Positions 9,462-18,719 of a stretch of DNA of 64,000 nucleotides are shown in pieces. The stretch is from Peribacillus frigoritolerans (GTDB lineage: Bacteria; Bacillota; Bacilli; Bacillales; DSM-1321): positions 248,001 through 312,000 of the forward strand of contig JAUPFL010000002.1 in assembly GCA_030562215.1 (NCBI GenBank). Reading direction: 5' to 3'. The translations under genes were made by a program, and so were the position numbers. Numbering within the stretch: the first letter of the stretch is position 1; each line of letters starts with the position of its first letter. The notes beneath the pieces were generated by a model. That model searched no databases. It was not told the DNA's origin and saw only the letters and a program-made list of their open reading frames with translations.

Positions 9462-9517
9462 AACTCACGAGTAAAAGCGAGAAATTCACGAGTAAAAGCG
9501 AGAAACTCACGAGTAAA
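9462..9517. repeat. CACGAGTAAA short repeat cluster
   Basis: Three 20-bp units (ACTCACGAGTAAAAGCGAGA type) stand between thrZ and its terminator. The same motif recurs at about 10115 and in a longer array at 58663-58792. Confidence 0.85.
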
Positions 9518-9551
9518 AAAGACAGTCGAATAACTCGACTGTCTTTTTTAT
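9515..9551. terminator. Bidirectional terminator
   Basis: AAAAAAGACAGTCGA/TCGACTGTCTTTTTT perfect stem with T runs on both strands, between thrZ and the convergent Tyr/Gly-rich gene. Confidence 0.9.
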
Positions 9552-10006
9552 CTACAAATCCATACCCAGCCAACGCCCGGAATGAACTGCTGGAAACAGT
9601 TACCGCCCGGTCCACCCTGACCGCCGCCTTGACCGCCGCCTTGACCACCGCCTTGACCGCCGCCCTGTCCGCCGCCACCGGCAGGGCAGGTTAATCCTAG
9701 GTATTGTAATCCAACTATATCTGTATGATGAACCTCATTTGGAATGCCACCTTCGAGTATCTGTACCATGCCAGTAGTATTATTTATCCCCATTAAAATA
9801 AAGGTGTGCTGGGTGTTACCCCAAAAGCCCCTGAAGCAATGACCTTGCCGGCCTGCGTTTAAATGGCTCTGAATAGTGGCTACTGGAACCAGTGTTTGTA
9901 CTGGCAGTCTGTCATCATAATAGGGCAAATGAGCATAGGAATTATCGTAATAATATGGAGCAGTATAATATGGAACATTATAAGAGTAATAACCGTAATT
10001 ATACAT
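9548..10006 (-). CDS. Tyr-rich/Gly-rich repeat protein, unknown function
   Basis: 152 residues. The N-terminus is low-complexity and tyrosine-rich (YNYGYYSYNVPYYTAPYYY). A central folded-looking block contains GHCFRGFWGNTQHTFILMGI and VGLQYLGLTCP. A (GGGQ)n run of five units follows, encoded by a 12-bp DNA repeat at about 9610-9675, and then a short GVGWVWICR tail. There is no signal peptide or membrane helix. GGGAGGA is placed well before the ATG at 10006. The composition recalls spore-coat or other surface-assembly proteins of Bacillus, but that is only a guess. Confidence 0.75.
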   Translation of the reverse strand: MYNYGYYSYNVPYYTAPYYYDNSYAHLPYYDDRLPVQTLVPVATIQSHLNAGRQGHCFRGFWGNTQHTFILMGINNTTGMVQILEGGIPNEVHHTDIVGLQYLGLTCPAGGGGQGGGQGGGQGGGQGGGQGGPGGNCFQQFIPGVGWVWICR

Positions 10007-10085
10007 TCAAGAAATCCTCCCTTTGTGTTTACCCTTTCAGGCTATGAACAAAAAGGGATAAGTGTCCGACATGGACAAAGAAGGA

Positions 10086-10111
10086 TAATAAAATAGGCGG
10101 CCTATTTTATC
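10086..10111 (-). terminator. Inverted repeat, probable terminator of lysE copy 1
   Basis: ATAAAATAGGC directly abuts the complementary GCCTATTTTAT, downstream of the minus-strand LysE gene. A CACGAGTAAA motif follows at about 10115. Confidence 0.55.
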
Positions 10112-10135
10112 TATTCACGAGTAAAGCTCATCACT

Positions 10136-10765
10136 TTATGTAAATAAAACCTTTGCTGCCTGGATGGCAAAGTATATGCCGATCCCTATAAGGGATATAC
10201 CCGATATGATCGAGATGCCCATTAGAATGGGTTTGGATAAAAAGCGTCTGAAGGTGCTGGCGATGATGGCCATTGCGAAATCCCAGATCAAGAGGCCGAT
10301 AAGGATGCCTGAACTGTATAAAAGTAAATGATCCATATCATATTTTGAAGCGGAGTTTGCGAGAATGGATCCATAGATCCCCAGCCAAAACAAAATGGAT
10401 AAGGGATTCGAAAGGGACATGATGAATCCTGTCAGGAATGAAGAAAAAGGGAATCTTTCGCTTTTCGTGCATTCACTTCAATCTTACCTGCACTAAGTAG
10501 ACTTTCGATTCCGGTATAGGTCAGGACGAAAAATCCAAAAAGCCATAAAAATGTTTTCATGAAGGAGTTGTCCAAGAAGTGGACGACACCGAAAAAGACG
10601 AGGGCTATAAAAACAAAATCCGCTAAAATGGCACCCCAGCCAAAAACCCAGGCATGCCAAAAACCCTTCTTGATTCCTTTGTCCAATTGAGCAGCGTTTA
10701 TGGGACCGATAGGAGCAGCCAGTGATAAGCCTAATAATACATAGCTGAAAAAACACCCAATTCAT
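10136..10765 (-). CDS. LysE family translocator, copy 1 (two frameshifts)
   Basis: Reassembled, it starts NWVFFSYVLLGLSLAAPIGP, the LysE/RhtB N-terminal helix with its PIGP turn, followed by DKGIKKGFWHAW and SNPLSILFWLGIYGS. Six membrane segments over about 210 residues fit a small amino-acid exporter. The frame breaks at the A run 10748-10753 (one base too many) and at 10444-10448 (one too few). ATG at 10765 has GAGGTG just upstream. It is clearly paralogous to the gene at 13609. The exported substrate is unknown. Confidence 0.8.
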
Positions 10766-10854
10766 CACCTCATCGTTTGATACATCTTCGCTTATTTGAA
10801 TGTATTCAGGCAATTGGACTTGTACCACATTTTTAGCCCTTTTTTTGAGGTGAT

Positions 10855-10929
10855 ATGGTGAATCATTGTCCGGTTTGCCGCTTATGGAGGTACATGGTCG
10901 TGCCTGTGTGTTTTTGTAACAACACATAA
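10855..10929 (+). CDS. Possible 24-aa Cys-rich small protein
   Basis: ATG at 10855 is preceded by GAGGTGAT. The peptide carries HCPVC and a CFC near the end, a pattern seen in tiny zinc-binding or coat proteins. A one-base error could lengthen a CPVCG-type knuckle. Evidence is only the ribosome site and the Cys spacing. Confidence 0.25.
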   Translation: MVNHCPVCRLWRYMVVPVCFCNNT

Positions 10930-11013
10930 AATTCCTTCATAATGTAATTTAGTCAAATGGAAAGACGTCAATTTAAATGCATGCGCTGTTCAAAGCGGAA
11001 TTGGAGGATAATT

Positions 11014-12024
11014 ATGCCTGAATTATCGATGCCGAATAAATATAAAACAATTCTTGATATCATGCATACTGATATTGCAATAAATGAAATTAAGAATCAT
11101 TTTGAAGAAGGACTTTCAAATGTGTTAAACCTTATTAAAGTATCTGCACCTTTCGTTTTAAATGAAGGTAACGGTATAAATGATAATTTAAATGGTGTGG
11201 AGCGGATTCTTACCTTTGAAGCTCTGGATATTAAGAATAAACAAATAGAAGTGGTTCAATCTTTGGCAAAGTGGAAAAGAATCACTCTTTCAAGGTATGG
11301 TTTGGCTTGTGATGAAGGCATTTACACAAATATGAATGCGATAAGACGTGATGAAAAACTGGATAACCTACACTCGTTATTTGTGGATCAATGGGACTGG
11401 GAGAAAGTCATAACGAAAGAACAGCGTAATGTAGATACATTAAAATCTGAAGTGAAAAAAATATATAGAGCCATTAAATCGACCGAACATTATATGTTTG
11501 AATTCCATCATCTGCTTAAGCCTGTGTTACCTGATGACATTCACTTCATTACGACCCAGGAGCTGGAGGATTTATATCCGGATCTGAATCCGAAGGAAAG
11601 AGAAAATGTCATAACGAAGAAATATGGTGCGATTTTCATTATGAAAATTGGCGGAGAGTTACGATCGGGGGAAAAGCATGATGGCCGTTCACCAGATTAT
11701 GATGATTGGGAACTAAATGGAGATATCGTTTTATGGAATCCACTCTTGGAATGTGCTTTTGAAGTTTCTTCAATGGGAATTCGAGTAGATGAAAAGTCAC
11801 TGTTAAAACAATTAAGATTATCCAAAACCGAAAATCGTAGGGTGCTCGAATATCATAAGGCCGTTTTGGAAGGCAAGCTTCCGTATTCAATAGGCGGGGG
11901 AATAGGGCAATCCAGATTATGCATGTTTTTGTTGAAGAAAGCACATATTGGCGAGGTTCAGGTTTCAGTATGGAATGACCAAATATTAAAGGATTGTGAA
12001 AAAAGGAATATTATTCTTTTATAA
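11014..12024 (+). CDS. asnA: Aspartate-ammonia ligase (asparagine synthetase A)
   Basis: Makes asparagine from aspartate, ATP and ammonia. AsnA signatures include QSLAKWKR, VDQWDWEKV, PDYDDWELNGDI, FEVSSMGIRVD and SIGGGIGQSRL, a class II aminoacyl-tRNA-synthetase-like core. ATG at 11014 is chosen because GGAGGA is 5-10 bp upstream; the frame is open 57 bp further up but lacks a site. Length is about 336 residues, normal. Single gene with its own terminator; no T-box is seen upstream. Confidence 0.97.
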   Translation: MPELSMPNKYKTILDIMHTDIAINEIKNHFEEGLSNVLNLIKVSAPFVLNEGNGINDNLNGVERILTFEALDIKNKQIEVVQSLAKWKRITLSRYGLACDEGIYTNMNAIRRDEKLDNLHSLFVDQWDWEKVITKEQRNVDTLKSEVKKIYRAIKSTEHYMFEFHHLLKPVLPDDIHFITTQELEDLYPDLNPKERENVITKKYGAIFIMKIGGELRSGEKHDGRSPDYDDWELNGDIVLWNPLLECAFEVSSMGIRVDEKSLLKQLRLSKTENRRVLEYHKAVLEGKLPYSIGGGIGQSRLCMFLLKKAHIGEVQVSVWNDQILKDCEKRNIILL

Positions 12025-12038
12025 AAACGAAAGAACTC

Positions 12039-12067
12039 AACCCATTCTTAAACAGAATGGGTTTTTT
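12039..12067 (+). terminator. Terminator after asnA
   Basis: AACCCATTCT/AGAATGGGTT stem followed by TTTTTG. Confidence 0.9.
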
Positions 12068-12235
12068 GTTTTAAAGGTAATAGGGGTAATTTTGGGAGAA
12101 GCGCAACTGAATAAATCTTTCTGCGCTATAACATAATAATTGAAGACATCTAATATATGATGCAAAACAAATTGGTTTCACAATGGTTACCTTTTATGCA
12201 ACAAGTTGCTTTTATAATGGATGAGGAGTGTAAGT

Positions 12236-13468
12236 ATGGAAGGTCATGAGAAGCAAAATAAAGATGTAAGCGTGTGGTGCCTGATCAGTATGGCATCGAT
12301 TCCATTGGTAATGACACTTGGAAATTCAATGCTTATCCCGGTTTTGCCCATTTTCGAGGAAAAGGTGGGGATATCTTCATTTCAATCAAGCATGGTGATA
12401 ACAAGCTATTCCGTTGCATCCATTTTTTTAATTCCCATAGCTGGTTATTTATCAGATCGATTCGGACGGAAAATGGTAATTCTGCCTAGCTTGATCCTAG
12501 CCCTTATCGGTGGCTTGATAGCTGGTTATGCATCATGGAAAATGGAAGATCCCTATACCTGGATTATCATTGGGAGGGTATTGCAAGGGATTGGGGCGTC
12601 TGGGGCCTCGCCCATCATTTTGCCTCTGGTGGGGGATTTATACAAAGATGATGATGAAAAAACGAGTTCTTGTTTGGGTATCATAGAAACCTCGAATACA
12701 TTTGGGAAAGTACTTAGTCCAATATTGGGTTCCCTGTTTGCTGCATTTATCTGGTTTTTACCATTCTTCTCGATTTCATTCTTCAGTTTAATATCTATTG
12801 TTTTGGTCTTTTTCTTTATAAAGGTACCAAAGGAGAAGGATGAGCCGAAGAAATTTAAAGAATTCTGGCATGATACGAAAAAAATATTCAAGCAGGAAGG
12901 AAAATGGTTATATACAGTTTTCCTGATTGGTGTATTTGTCATGTTGGTTTTGTTCGGTGTTCTTTTCTTTTTGTCTGATAATCTGGAAAAAATCCATGAT
13001 TTGCATGGAATCAAAAAAGGTTTAGTGATAGCGATCCCTCTATTTTTTCTTTGTGTATCTTCTTATGTTGCAGGGAAAAAAATCAAAGGGGAATTACCAA
13101 TCATGAAAAAGATCATCATGATCAGTTTAGCTGTCCTTTCAATTAGCCTTGTATTTGTCGGTTTTACAAAAAACAATGTCTTCCTTCTATTGGTCATAAC
13201 AAGCTTGGTGGGCATAGCAATTGGTGCGTTATTGCCGACACTCGACGCAATCATCACTCAAAATATAAAAAAGGAACAGCGGGGGACGATAACCTCCTTC
13301 TACATGTCATCAAGGTTCATCGGCGTTGCGGCAGGCCCTCCGGTCATGTCCCTTGTCATGAAAAATCATATCAATTTGACCTATATCATTTCAGGGATCA
13401 TTGGTATAGGAATTGTATTTATTGTTATGAAATGCATTAGTTCAGACAAAAAAGAAGCTGCTGCCTAA
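12236..13468 (+). CDS. MFS transporter, DHA1-type multidrug efflux
   Basis: About 410 residues, 12 predicted membrane segments. Motif A is LSDRFGRKMV after TM2, and GRVLQGIGASGASPIILPLVGDL in TM4-5 holds the antiporter motif (motif C-like). TSSCLGIIETSNTFGKVLSPILGSL follows. The ATG at 12236 has GAGGAG at proper distance. Proton-driven drug efflux is the family role; no specific substrate can be named. Stands alone, closed by a terminator. Confidence 0.88.
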   Translation: MEGHEKQNKDVSVWCLISMASIPLVMTLGNSMLIPVLPIFEEKVGISSFQSSMVITSYSVASIFLIPIAGYLSDRFGRKMVILPSLILALIGGLIAGYASWKMEDPYTWIIIGRVLQGIGASGASPIILPLVGDLYKDDDEKTSSCLGIIETSNTFGKVLSPILGSLFAAFIWFLPFFSISFFSLISIVLVFFFIKVPKEKDEPKKFKEFWHDTKKIFKQEGKWLYTVFLIGVFVMLVLFGVLFFLSDNLEKIHDLHGIKKGLVIAIPLFFLCVSSYVAGKKIKGELPIMKKIIMISLAVLSISLVFVGFTKNNVFLLLVITSLVGIAIGALLPTLDAIITQNIKKEQRGTITSFYMSSRFIGVAAGPPVMSLVMKNHINLTYIISGIIGIGIVFIVMKCISSDKKEAAA

Positions 13469-13487
13469 TCGGCTTCGATAACATTCC

Positions 13488-13516
13488 AAAAAGCCGGGCT
13501 TCCCCACGGCTTTTTT
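13488..13516 (+). terminator. Terminator after MFS gene
   Basis: AAAAAGCCG...CGGCTTTTTT hairpin with T run. Confidence 0.85.
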
Positions 13517-13608
13517 GTAACTTGGGAAATTTTTTGGCATGTGGTTATAGGCAGAGGTTGCCACATAAAATGTACAAGTCATGAACTAGCTCGAAGGAGT
13601 GATGCTTT

Positions 13609-14239
13609 TTGAGTGTACATTTACTGCTAAGTTACTTTTTTTTGGGACTTACCCTTGCAGCACCGATCGGTCCGGTGAACTCCGCTCGTATCGATAAAGG
13701 AATCAAGAACGGGTTTTGGCATGCCTGGATCGTCGGGGCAGGGTCGATGATCGCAGATGCCTTGTTCATGATTTTAGTATATGTAGGAATGGTACGGTTT
13801 TTAGAAATTCCGATCGTACAGATATTTCTTTGGCTTTTTGGCGGATTTGTGCTTATTTATTCTGGGGTCGAAAGTGTATTACGGGTTAATACGATATTAT
13901 TAAATGAATACAGGAATAGGGATTCTTTAATTTCCTGTTTTTTGACTGGGTTCATCATGTCCGTGACCAGTCCATTGTCCATTTTATTTTGGTTGGGGAT
14001 ATATGGTTCTGTTTTAGCTAAAACGGCTTCAAGTTATGGGACTTCCCAACTTTTCATCTATAGCGGGATGATCTTTCTTGGCCTTACCTGCTGGGATTTT
14101 TTGTAGCGGCATTAACGAATGGATTTCGCAGGTTCTTAAATGAAAAAGCTTAATGGCCATTTCGATCATCTCTGGATTATCATTGGTCGGCTTTGGGGTT
14201 TATTTTGCTTATCAAGGCATTTTTGCCATCATATCCTAA
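13609..14239 (+). CDS. LysE family translocator, copy 2 (two frameshifts)
   Basis: TTG start at 13609 behind GAAGGAGTG. The N-terminus SVHLLLSYFFLGLTLAAPIGP and KGIKNGFWHAWIVGAGSM parallel copy 1 at 10136-10765. The frame breaks at the T run 14097-14102 and at 14150-14151. Adding one T at each place restores FVAALTNGFRRFLNEKALMAISIISG and a stop at 14237-14239, aligning end to end with copy 1. Six membrane helices; amino-acid or small-metabolite export is likely. Confidence 0.8.
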
Positions 14240-14343
14240 AGGAGAATGCTTTCAGATTATTACATAGGGTATTTGAAAACTTCTTCCTTGCATAATTCAT
14301 TGTGGCATTATCAACACTATGAATGATGGAAGGGGGTAATGTT

Positions 14344-15765
14344 ATGACAACAACAAAAGCCAATTGCAGTTCAGCGAAAGGAAAGGCTGGTCAAGATTCC
14401 AATGCATCGGGTGAACAACAGGGCGATATGAAATGGTGGCAGCTATCATTGGTCGGTGTAGGCTGTACGATCGGGACAGGGTATTTCCTCGGATCGACCA
14501 TAGGGATTAAAACGACTGGGCCATCCATTGTATTCTCATTTGTATTGGCTGCACTAGGTACCTATATCGTTTATAATCTGCTTGCCAAGATGACGGCTGC
14601 CGATCCTCAAGAAGGTTCTTTTTGTTATTATGCCAATAAAGCATTTGGAAGATGGGCGGGCTTTAGCTGTGGCTGGAATTATTGGTCCTCCAATATATTG
14701 ATCATGGGAAGCCAGCTTACTGCGCTTTCGCTATTATCTCAATTTTGGTTCCCGAAAGTGCCGCTATGGCTATTTGCATCCGGTTTTGCAATTGTTTCAA
14801 TCGTGGTGGTATTGCTGGGAACAAAAGGGTTCGACAGGGTGGAAAACATCCTTGCTGTAATTAAGACAGCAGCAATCGTAATGTTTATCATTATTGCAAT
14901 ATGTGCCGTTTTCGGCTGGTTTGGTCTTGATGGAGCGAAACCGCCATCATTTCCGAATACGTACAATGAATTATTCCCTAAAGGGCTAAAGGGGTTTTGG
15001 ACATCCCTTATCTATGCCTTTTATGCGTTTGGCGGCATTGAGGTCATTGGACTGATGGCGATGCAGCTTAAGAAGAAAGAAGATGCACCAAAGGCAGGGA
15101 CGATCATGCTCTTGGTCCTTACCATTATATATGTGGTTTCATTGGGGTTAGCCGTAACCATGATTTCGTTAGGGGCATTCAGTGAAAAAGAAAGCCCATT
15201 CGTTTCGGCATTGGACAGTTATCATCTGGCATTTTTCCCGCACGTTTTTAATGGTGCGATCATCATTGCCGGTTTCTCGACGATGACAGCTTCACTATTT
15301 GGTGTAACCAATCTATTGGTAACGCTGTCCGATGATGGGAATGCACCCGCATTATTCATGCAAAAGATAAAGAAATTCAAGGACCTTCCACTGCCTTCAC
15401 TGGGGCTTGGGGCCTTAGGGCTTCTAGGATCGATCATCACTGCCTTGCTCCTGCCAGGCAAGATTTATGAATACATTACAACATCTGCTGGTATATTGCT
15501 TTTGTATAACTGGGCATTCATCATTCTTTCTTCATTCAAAGTCTTGGAAAATAAGATGTGGAGTAAGATAACGGCCGTTTTCGGACTTCTTTTGATTTTA
15601 GCCGCCGTAAGTGGCACATTGCTTGAAAAAGAGATACGTCCAGGATTTTTCATCAGCCTTTTATTCATCGTGATCATCGGTCTTGCAGCCGTTTTCATGA
15701 AGTTCAAGGTTTGGAACAAGAACAAGGCAATGGCCGCAAAAGCGAGCAAATCAGGACTTGATTGA
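14344..15765 (+). CDS. APC superfamily amino acid permease
   Basis: About 473 residues and 12 membrane helices. WWQLSLVGVGCTIGTGYFLGST matches the APC TM1 motif (GxGxxIGxG). The hydrophilic N-terminus is Ser/Lys/Gln-rich. ATG at 14344 sits 7 bp after AAGGGGG; earlier ATGs at 14323/14326 lack a site. Similar to Bacillus YbxG/YdgF-like permeases, but the substrate is not assignable. Shares a bidirectional terminator with the convergent RNase J gene. Confidence 0.85.
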   Translation: MTTTKANCSSAKGKAGQDSNASGEQQGDMKWWQLSLVGVGCTIGTGYFLGSTIGIKTTGPSIVFSFVLAALGTYIVYNLLAKMTAADPQEGSFCYYANKAFGRWAGFSCGWNYWSSNILIMGSQLTALSLLSQFWFPKVPLWLFASGFAIVSIVVVLLGTKGFDRVENILAVIKTAAIVMFIIIAICAVFGWFGLDGAKPPSFPNTYNELFPKGLKGFWTSLIYAFYAFGGIEVIGLMAMQLKKKEDAPKAGTIMLLVLTIIYVVSLGLAVTMISLGAFSEKESPFVSALDSYHLAFFPHVFNGAIIIAGFSTMTASLFGVTNLLVTLSDDGNAPALFMQKIKKFKDLPLPSLGLGALGLLGSIITALLLPGKIYEYITTSAGILLLYNWAFIILSSFKVLENKMWSKITAVFGLLLILAAVSGTLLEKEIRPGFFISLLFIVIIGLAAVFMKFKVWNKNKAMAAKASKSGLD

Positions 15766-15767
15766 AA

Positions 15768-15802
15768 AAGGAACTCGACTATACAAAGTCGGGTTCCTTT
15801 CG
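15768..15802. terminator. Bidirectional terminator
   Basis: AAAGGAACTCGACT/AGTCGGGTTCCTTT stem between convergent genes. Confidence 0.9.
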
Positions 15803-15810
15803 ATTTGGCG

Positions 15811-17483
15811 CTAAACCTCAATTATTATTGGAAGGATCATTGGTTTTTTCTTAGTTTGATTAAAGAGATATTGCCCCAGTTCCTTCTTAATGGTTTGTTT
15901 AATGATGTTCCACCTGTAAATTTTTTCACTTTGTAAGTCGTTGACCGTTTTCGTGACAAGACGATTCACATTTTTAAGGAGGTCCTCGGAATTTTGAACA
16001 TATACAAATCCACGGGAAATGGTATCGGGTCCTGATACTATTTTTCTTTCCGTCTTGCTTAGTGTGATGACGATCACGAGCATTCCATCTTCGGAAAGCT
16101 GCTTACGGTCCCGCAGAACGATTTCTCCAACATCCCCAACGCCAACACCGTCGACAAAGGTATTGCCAGCAGCCACCTTTCTTGTTTGACGGGCAACGGA
16201 GTTTTCAATATCCACCACATCACCATTATTGATGATGAAAGTATGGTCCTTCTCCACTCCGACAGACTCAGCTAGTAATCGATGCTGGTGCAGCATCCGA
16301 TACTCACCGTGAATCGGTATGAAATACTTAGGTTTCATCAGGGTAAGCATGAGCTTTAACTCTTCCTGATAAGCATGTCCGGATACATGCATGCCCGTTA
16401 CAGTCCCGGAACCGTAAATGACTTTGGCACCCAGTTGAAACAGGTTGTCGATGATCCGTGAAACATCCCGTTCATTTCCTGGTATTGGAGTGGATGCAAG
16501 AATCACTGTATCATCAGGCAATATGCTCATATCCCGATAATTTGAACTGGAAAGGCGGGAAAGGGCAGCAAACGGCTCTCCTTGACTTCCTGTACATAAA
16601 ACCGCTACCCTTTCAGGAGCATAACTATCGACTTCTTGTGGCTGGATAAGCATCCCATCAGGAACCTCGAGATAGCCGCGTTCAATGGCAACGTTTACGA
16701 CGTTCACCATGCTTCGTCCAATCAGGGCTAGTTTCCGGTTTGTCTTCTGTGCTGCGTTCACAACTTGTTGAACGCGATTGACATTTGAAGCGAATGTCGA
16801 AAGAATGACTTTTTGTTTTGCCTGCATGAAGGCCTCTTCAATATGGCTGCCAACCAGATGCTCCGAGGGACTGGAGCCGGGACGCTCCGCATTCGTGCTT
16901 TCCGATAATAAAACGAGGACACCTTCACTCCCGATTTTGGCCATTTTATGAATATCGGGATACTGATCATTCATCGGAGTCAAGTCAAACTTAAAGTCCC
17001 CTGTATGAACGACCGTGCCTTCTGGCGTATGCATGGTGACTCCGAGGCAATCGGGTATACTATGATTCGTTTTGAAAAAGTCCAGAACCATCTCCCCGAA
17101 TTCCAGCTTTGAATCCGAATTGATCTGGATTAATTCAGTATCACCCAAAAGGTTATGTTCTTTTAACTTCAATTCAATCAAACCAAGTGTTAAACGTGTG
17201 GCATAAATGGGTACATTCAATTTTTTTAAGAAATAGGGATACCGCCAATATGATCTTCATGCCCATGAGTCACGATCAAAGCGCGGATCTTCTCCTTATT
17301 CTCCTGAAGAAAGGAAATATCAGGAATGATCAAATCGACTCTAATAAACTTTCATCAGGAAACTTTGCACCGCAATCAATAATGACGATATCGTTTGAAT
17401 ATTGAACAACATACATGTTTTTACCGATTTCATTCACTCCGCCCAAAGCCAAGATGGACAAAGCATTCTCTTTCACACTCAAG
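15811..17483 (-). CDS. Ribonuclease J family protein (two frameshifts)
   Basis: Metallo-beta-lactamase/beta-CASP ribonuclease acting in mRNA decay and rRNA maturation. [17 protein letters not shown] is the RNase J N-terminus. The catalytic HGHEDH is encoded at 17250-17267, in a short stretch lying between two frameshifts (near 17333 and 17234). [15 protein letters not shown] and PIHGEY follow. The TTG start at 17483 is set by AAAGGGAGG. About 558 residues, full length. HGHEDH is the active J1-like form. Whether this is rnjA or an additional paralogue cannot be told from the window. Confidence 0.9.
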
Positions 17484-17579
17484 TAGGTAGACCTCCCTTT
17501 ATTATGATAAGGATAGTGTTTCCTTAGGTCGCTTTTATAAAACCAACTCTTTTTTAATCCGGGCAATTTTAAAAAGCCA

Positions 17580-17608
17580 TAAAAAACACCTGCCGCTTCC
17601 GGTAGGTG
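17580..17608 (-). terminator. Terminator of tetR (minus strand)
   Basis: CACCTACCG-GAAG-CGGCAGGTG stem followed by TTTTTT on the minus strand, just downstream of the TetR stop. Confidence 0.9.
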
Positions 17609-17622
17609 TGTATCTTCAATCT

Positions 17623-18519
17623 TCATCGGCTCAAGCAAGAATTGATGCTTTCTTCAAAAGTCTCAATGTATGCTTGGACCTGTGAAGCATATCCAGTCTT
17701 CAAAGTGTCCAGCAAACTTTCTATCAAGAATTCTCGCGGTTTGTCAGACTGCATCAGCTCATCTTGGATGAAGTCGACCAACTCAATGGCTCTTCTTCGA
17801 TCTTCATCGCAAGGGAGAGCTTTGTTTATCGCTTTTTTCAATTCCGTGGTGGAATGAAGCAAATCATTATGGCAAGCATCAAGCTGGTTTGTGAATTTTG
17901 GAAACCACGTATCCATTAATTCCGGATCAATGATCTGTTCCCCGCTTTCAGCCACTTCATTGACTAAATGGACAATGCGATTCATGCAATAGCGGATAAT
18001 TTGTATGTCCGGTGTACCGGCGGGATTAGCACGGTAACTAAAATGGCTCATGTGGGTCATCATCGAATGAAAGATAATGACGCTATCTAAAAGATAGGGT
18101 TTTTTACTTTCACCGAAGATATCGATAAAACGGTTATACATCCAGCGTAAGCTCAACAATAGCGTCTTATTGATGAATTGCTTTAATTCTTCATCATTGG
18201 AAACACGGACTTCTTCGATCAGGATAAGCAATTTGCTTTGCTTGTTCACCATCAATTGCAGTTCGAGCTGCCGGATGAAAATTTCAATATCGGCGGAATC
18301 TTGACCAATCAACAGTTTTTCCCGTTCATGGCGAATCTTTGTATAAAAGGAGCGGAAAATGGCTATAAATAATTCACCCTTCGAAGGGAAATAATTATAA
18401 AATGTACCTTTTGATATTCCGCTGCCGTCTAAAATGTCCTGAATGGACGTCGCTTGGTAGCCTTTGTCAATAAATAGCTTATGAGCCGTATCGATGACAT
18501 TCTGCCTTCGGTTGTTCAT
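17623..18519 (-). CDS. TetR/AcrR family regulator, large C-terminal domain
   Basis: About 298 residues, longer than the usual 190-220. The N-terminal HTH is NVIDTAHKLFIDKGYQATSIQDILDGSGISKGTFYNYFPSKGEL. The long helical C-terminus would bind a ligand. It is divergent from an EmrB-type pump at 18720; two matching palindromes lie in the 200-bp intergenic region, one by each gene. This is the standard layout for a repressor of a drug pump. The second ATG (18519) is preferred for spacing to AGGTG. Confidence 0.9.
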   Translation of the reverse strand: MNNRRQNVIDTAHKLFIDKGYQATSIQDILDGSGISKGTFYNYFPSKGELFIAIFRSFYTKIRHEREKLLIGQDSADIEIFIRQLELQLMVNKQSKLLILIEEVRVSNDEELKQFINKTLLLSLRWMYNRFIDIFGESKKPYLLDSVIIFHSMMTHMSHFSYRANPAGTPDIQIIRYCMNRIVHLVNEVAESGEQIIDPELMDTWFPKFTNQLDACHNDLLHSTTELKKAINKALPCDEDRRRAIELVDFIQDELMQSDKPREFLIESLLDTLKTGYASQVQAYIETFEESINSCLSR

Positions 18520-18538
18520 CATATCACCTGATTTTCAT

Positions 18539-18553
18539 TATACTGCTTGTATA
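18539..18553. promoter_or_regulatory. TetR operator candidate, tetR-proximal
   Basis: TATACTGCTTGTATA, an inverted repeat with ATAC/GTAT arms, 20 bp from the tetR start. Confidence 0.65.
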
Positions 18554-18663
18554 AATTTAATCGTACTCTATTTTTCATCACAGCACAAACCCTTATTTAA
18601 ACCAGTAAATTTTTATTGCAAAAAATGAACTAGGGGTATATTATTGATTTTGTGAGATTGGAA

Positions 18664-18678
18664 TATACCGCTCGTATA
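18664..18678. promoter_or_regulatory. TetR operator candidate, pump-proximal
   Basis: TATACCGCTCGTATA matches the site at 18539-18553 in 13 of 15 positions and lies in the pump promoter region. Confidence 0.65.
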
Positions 18679-18719
18679 ATTAAATGAACCAATAGTTTGA
18701 ATGGAGGAATAGATAAAAA

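Noticed and set aside
10957..11013. 19-codon N-terminal extension of AsnA
   Set aside because: No ribosome site and no match to AsnA family N-termini; ATG at 11014 has GGAGGA.
17330..17638. An extended RNase J N-terminus beginning near 17638
   Set aside because: It runs through the tetR terminator; RNase J family N-termini and the AAAGGGAGG site place the start at 17483.
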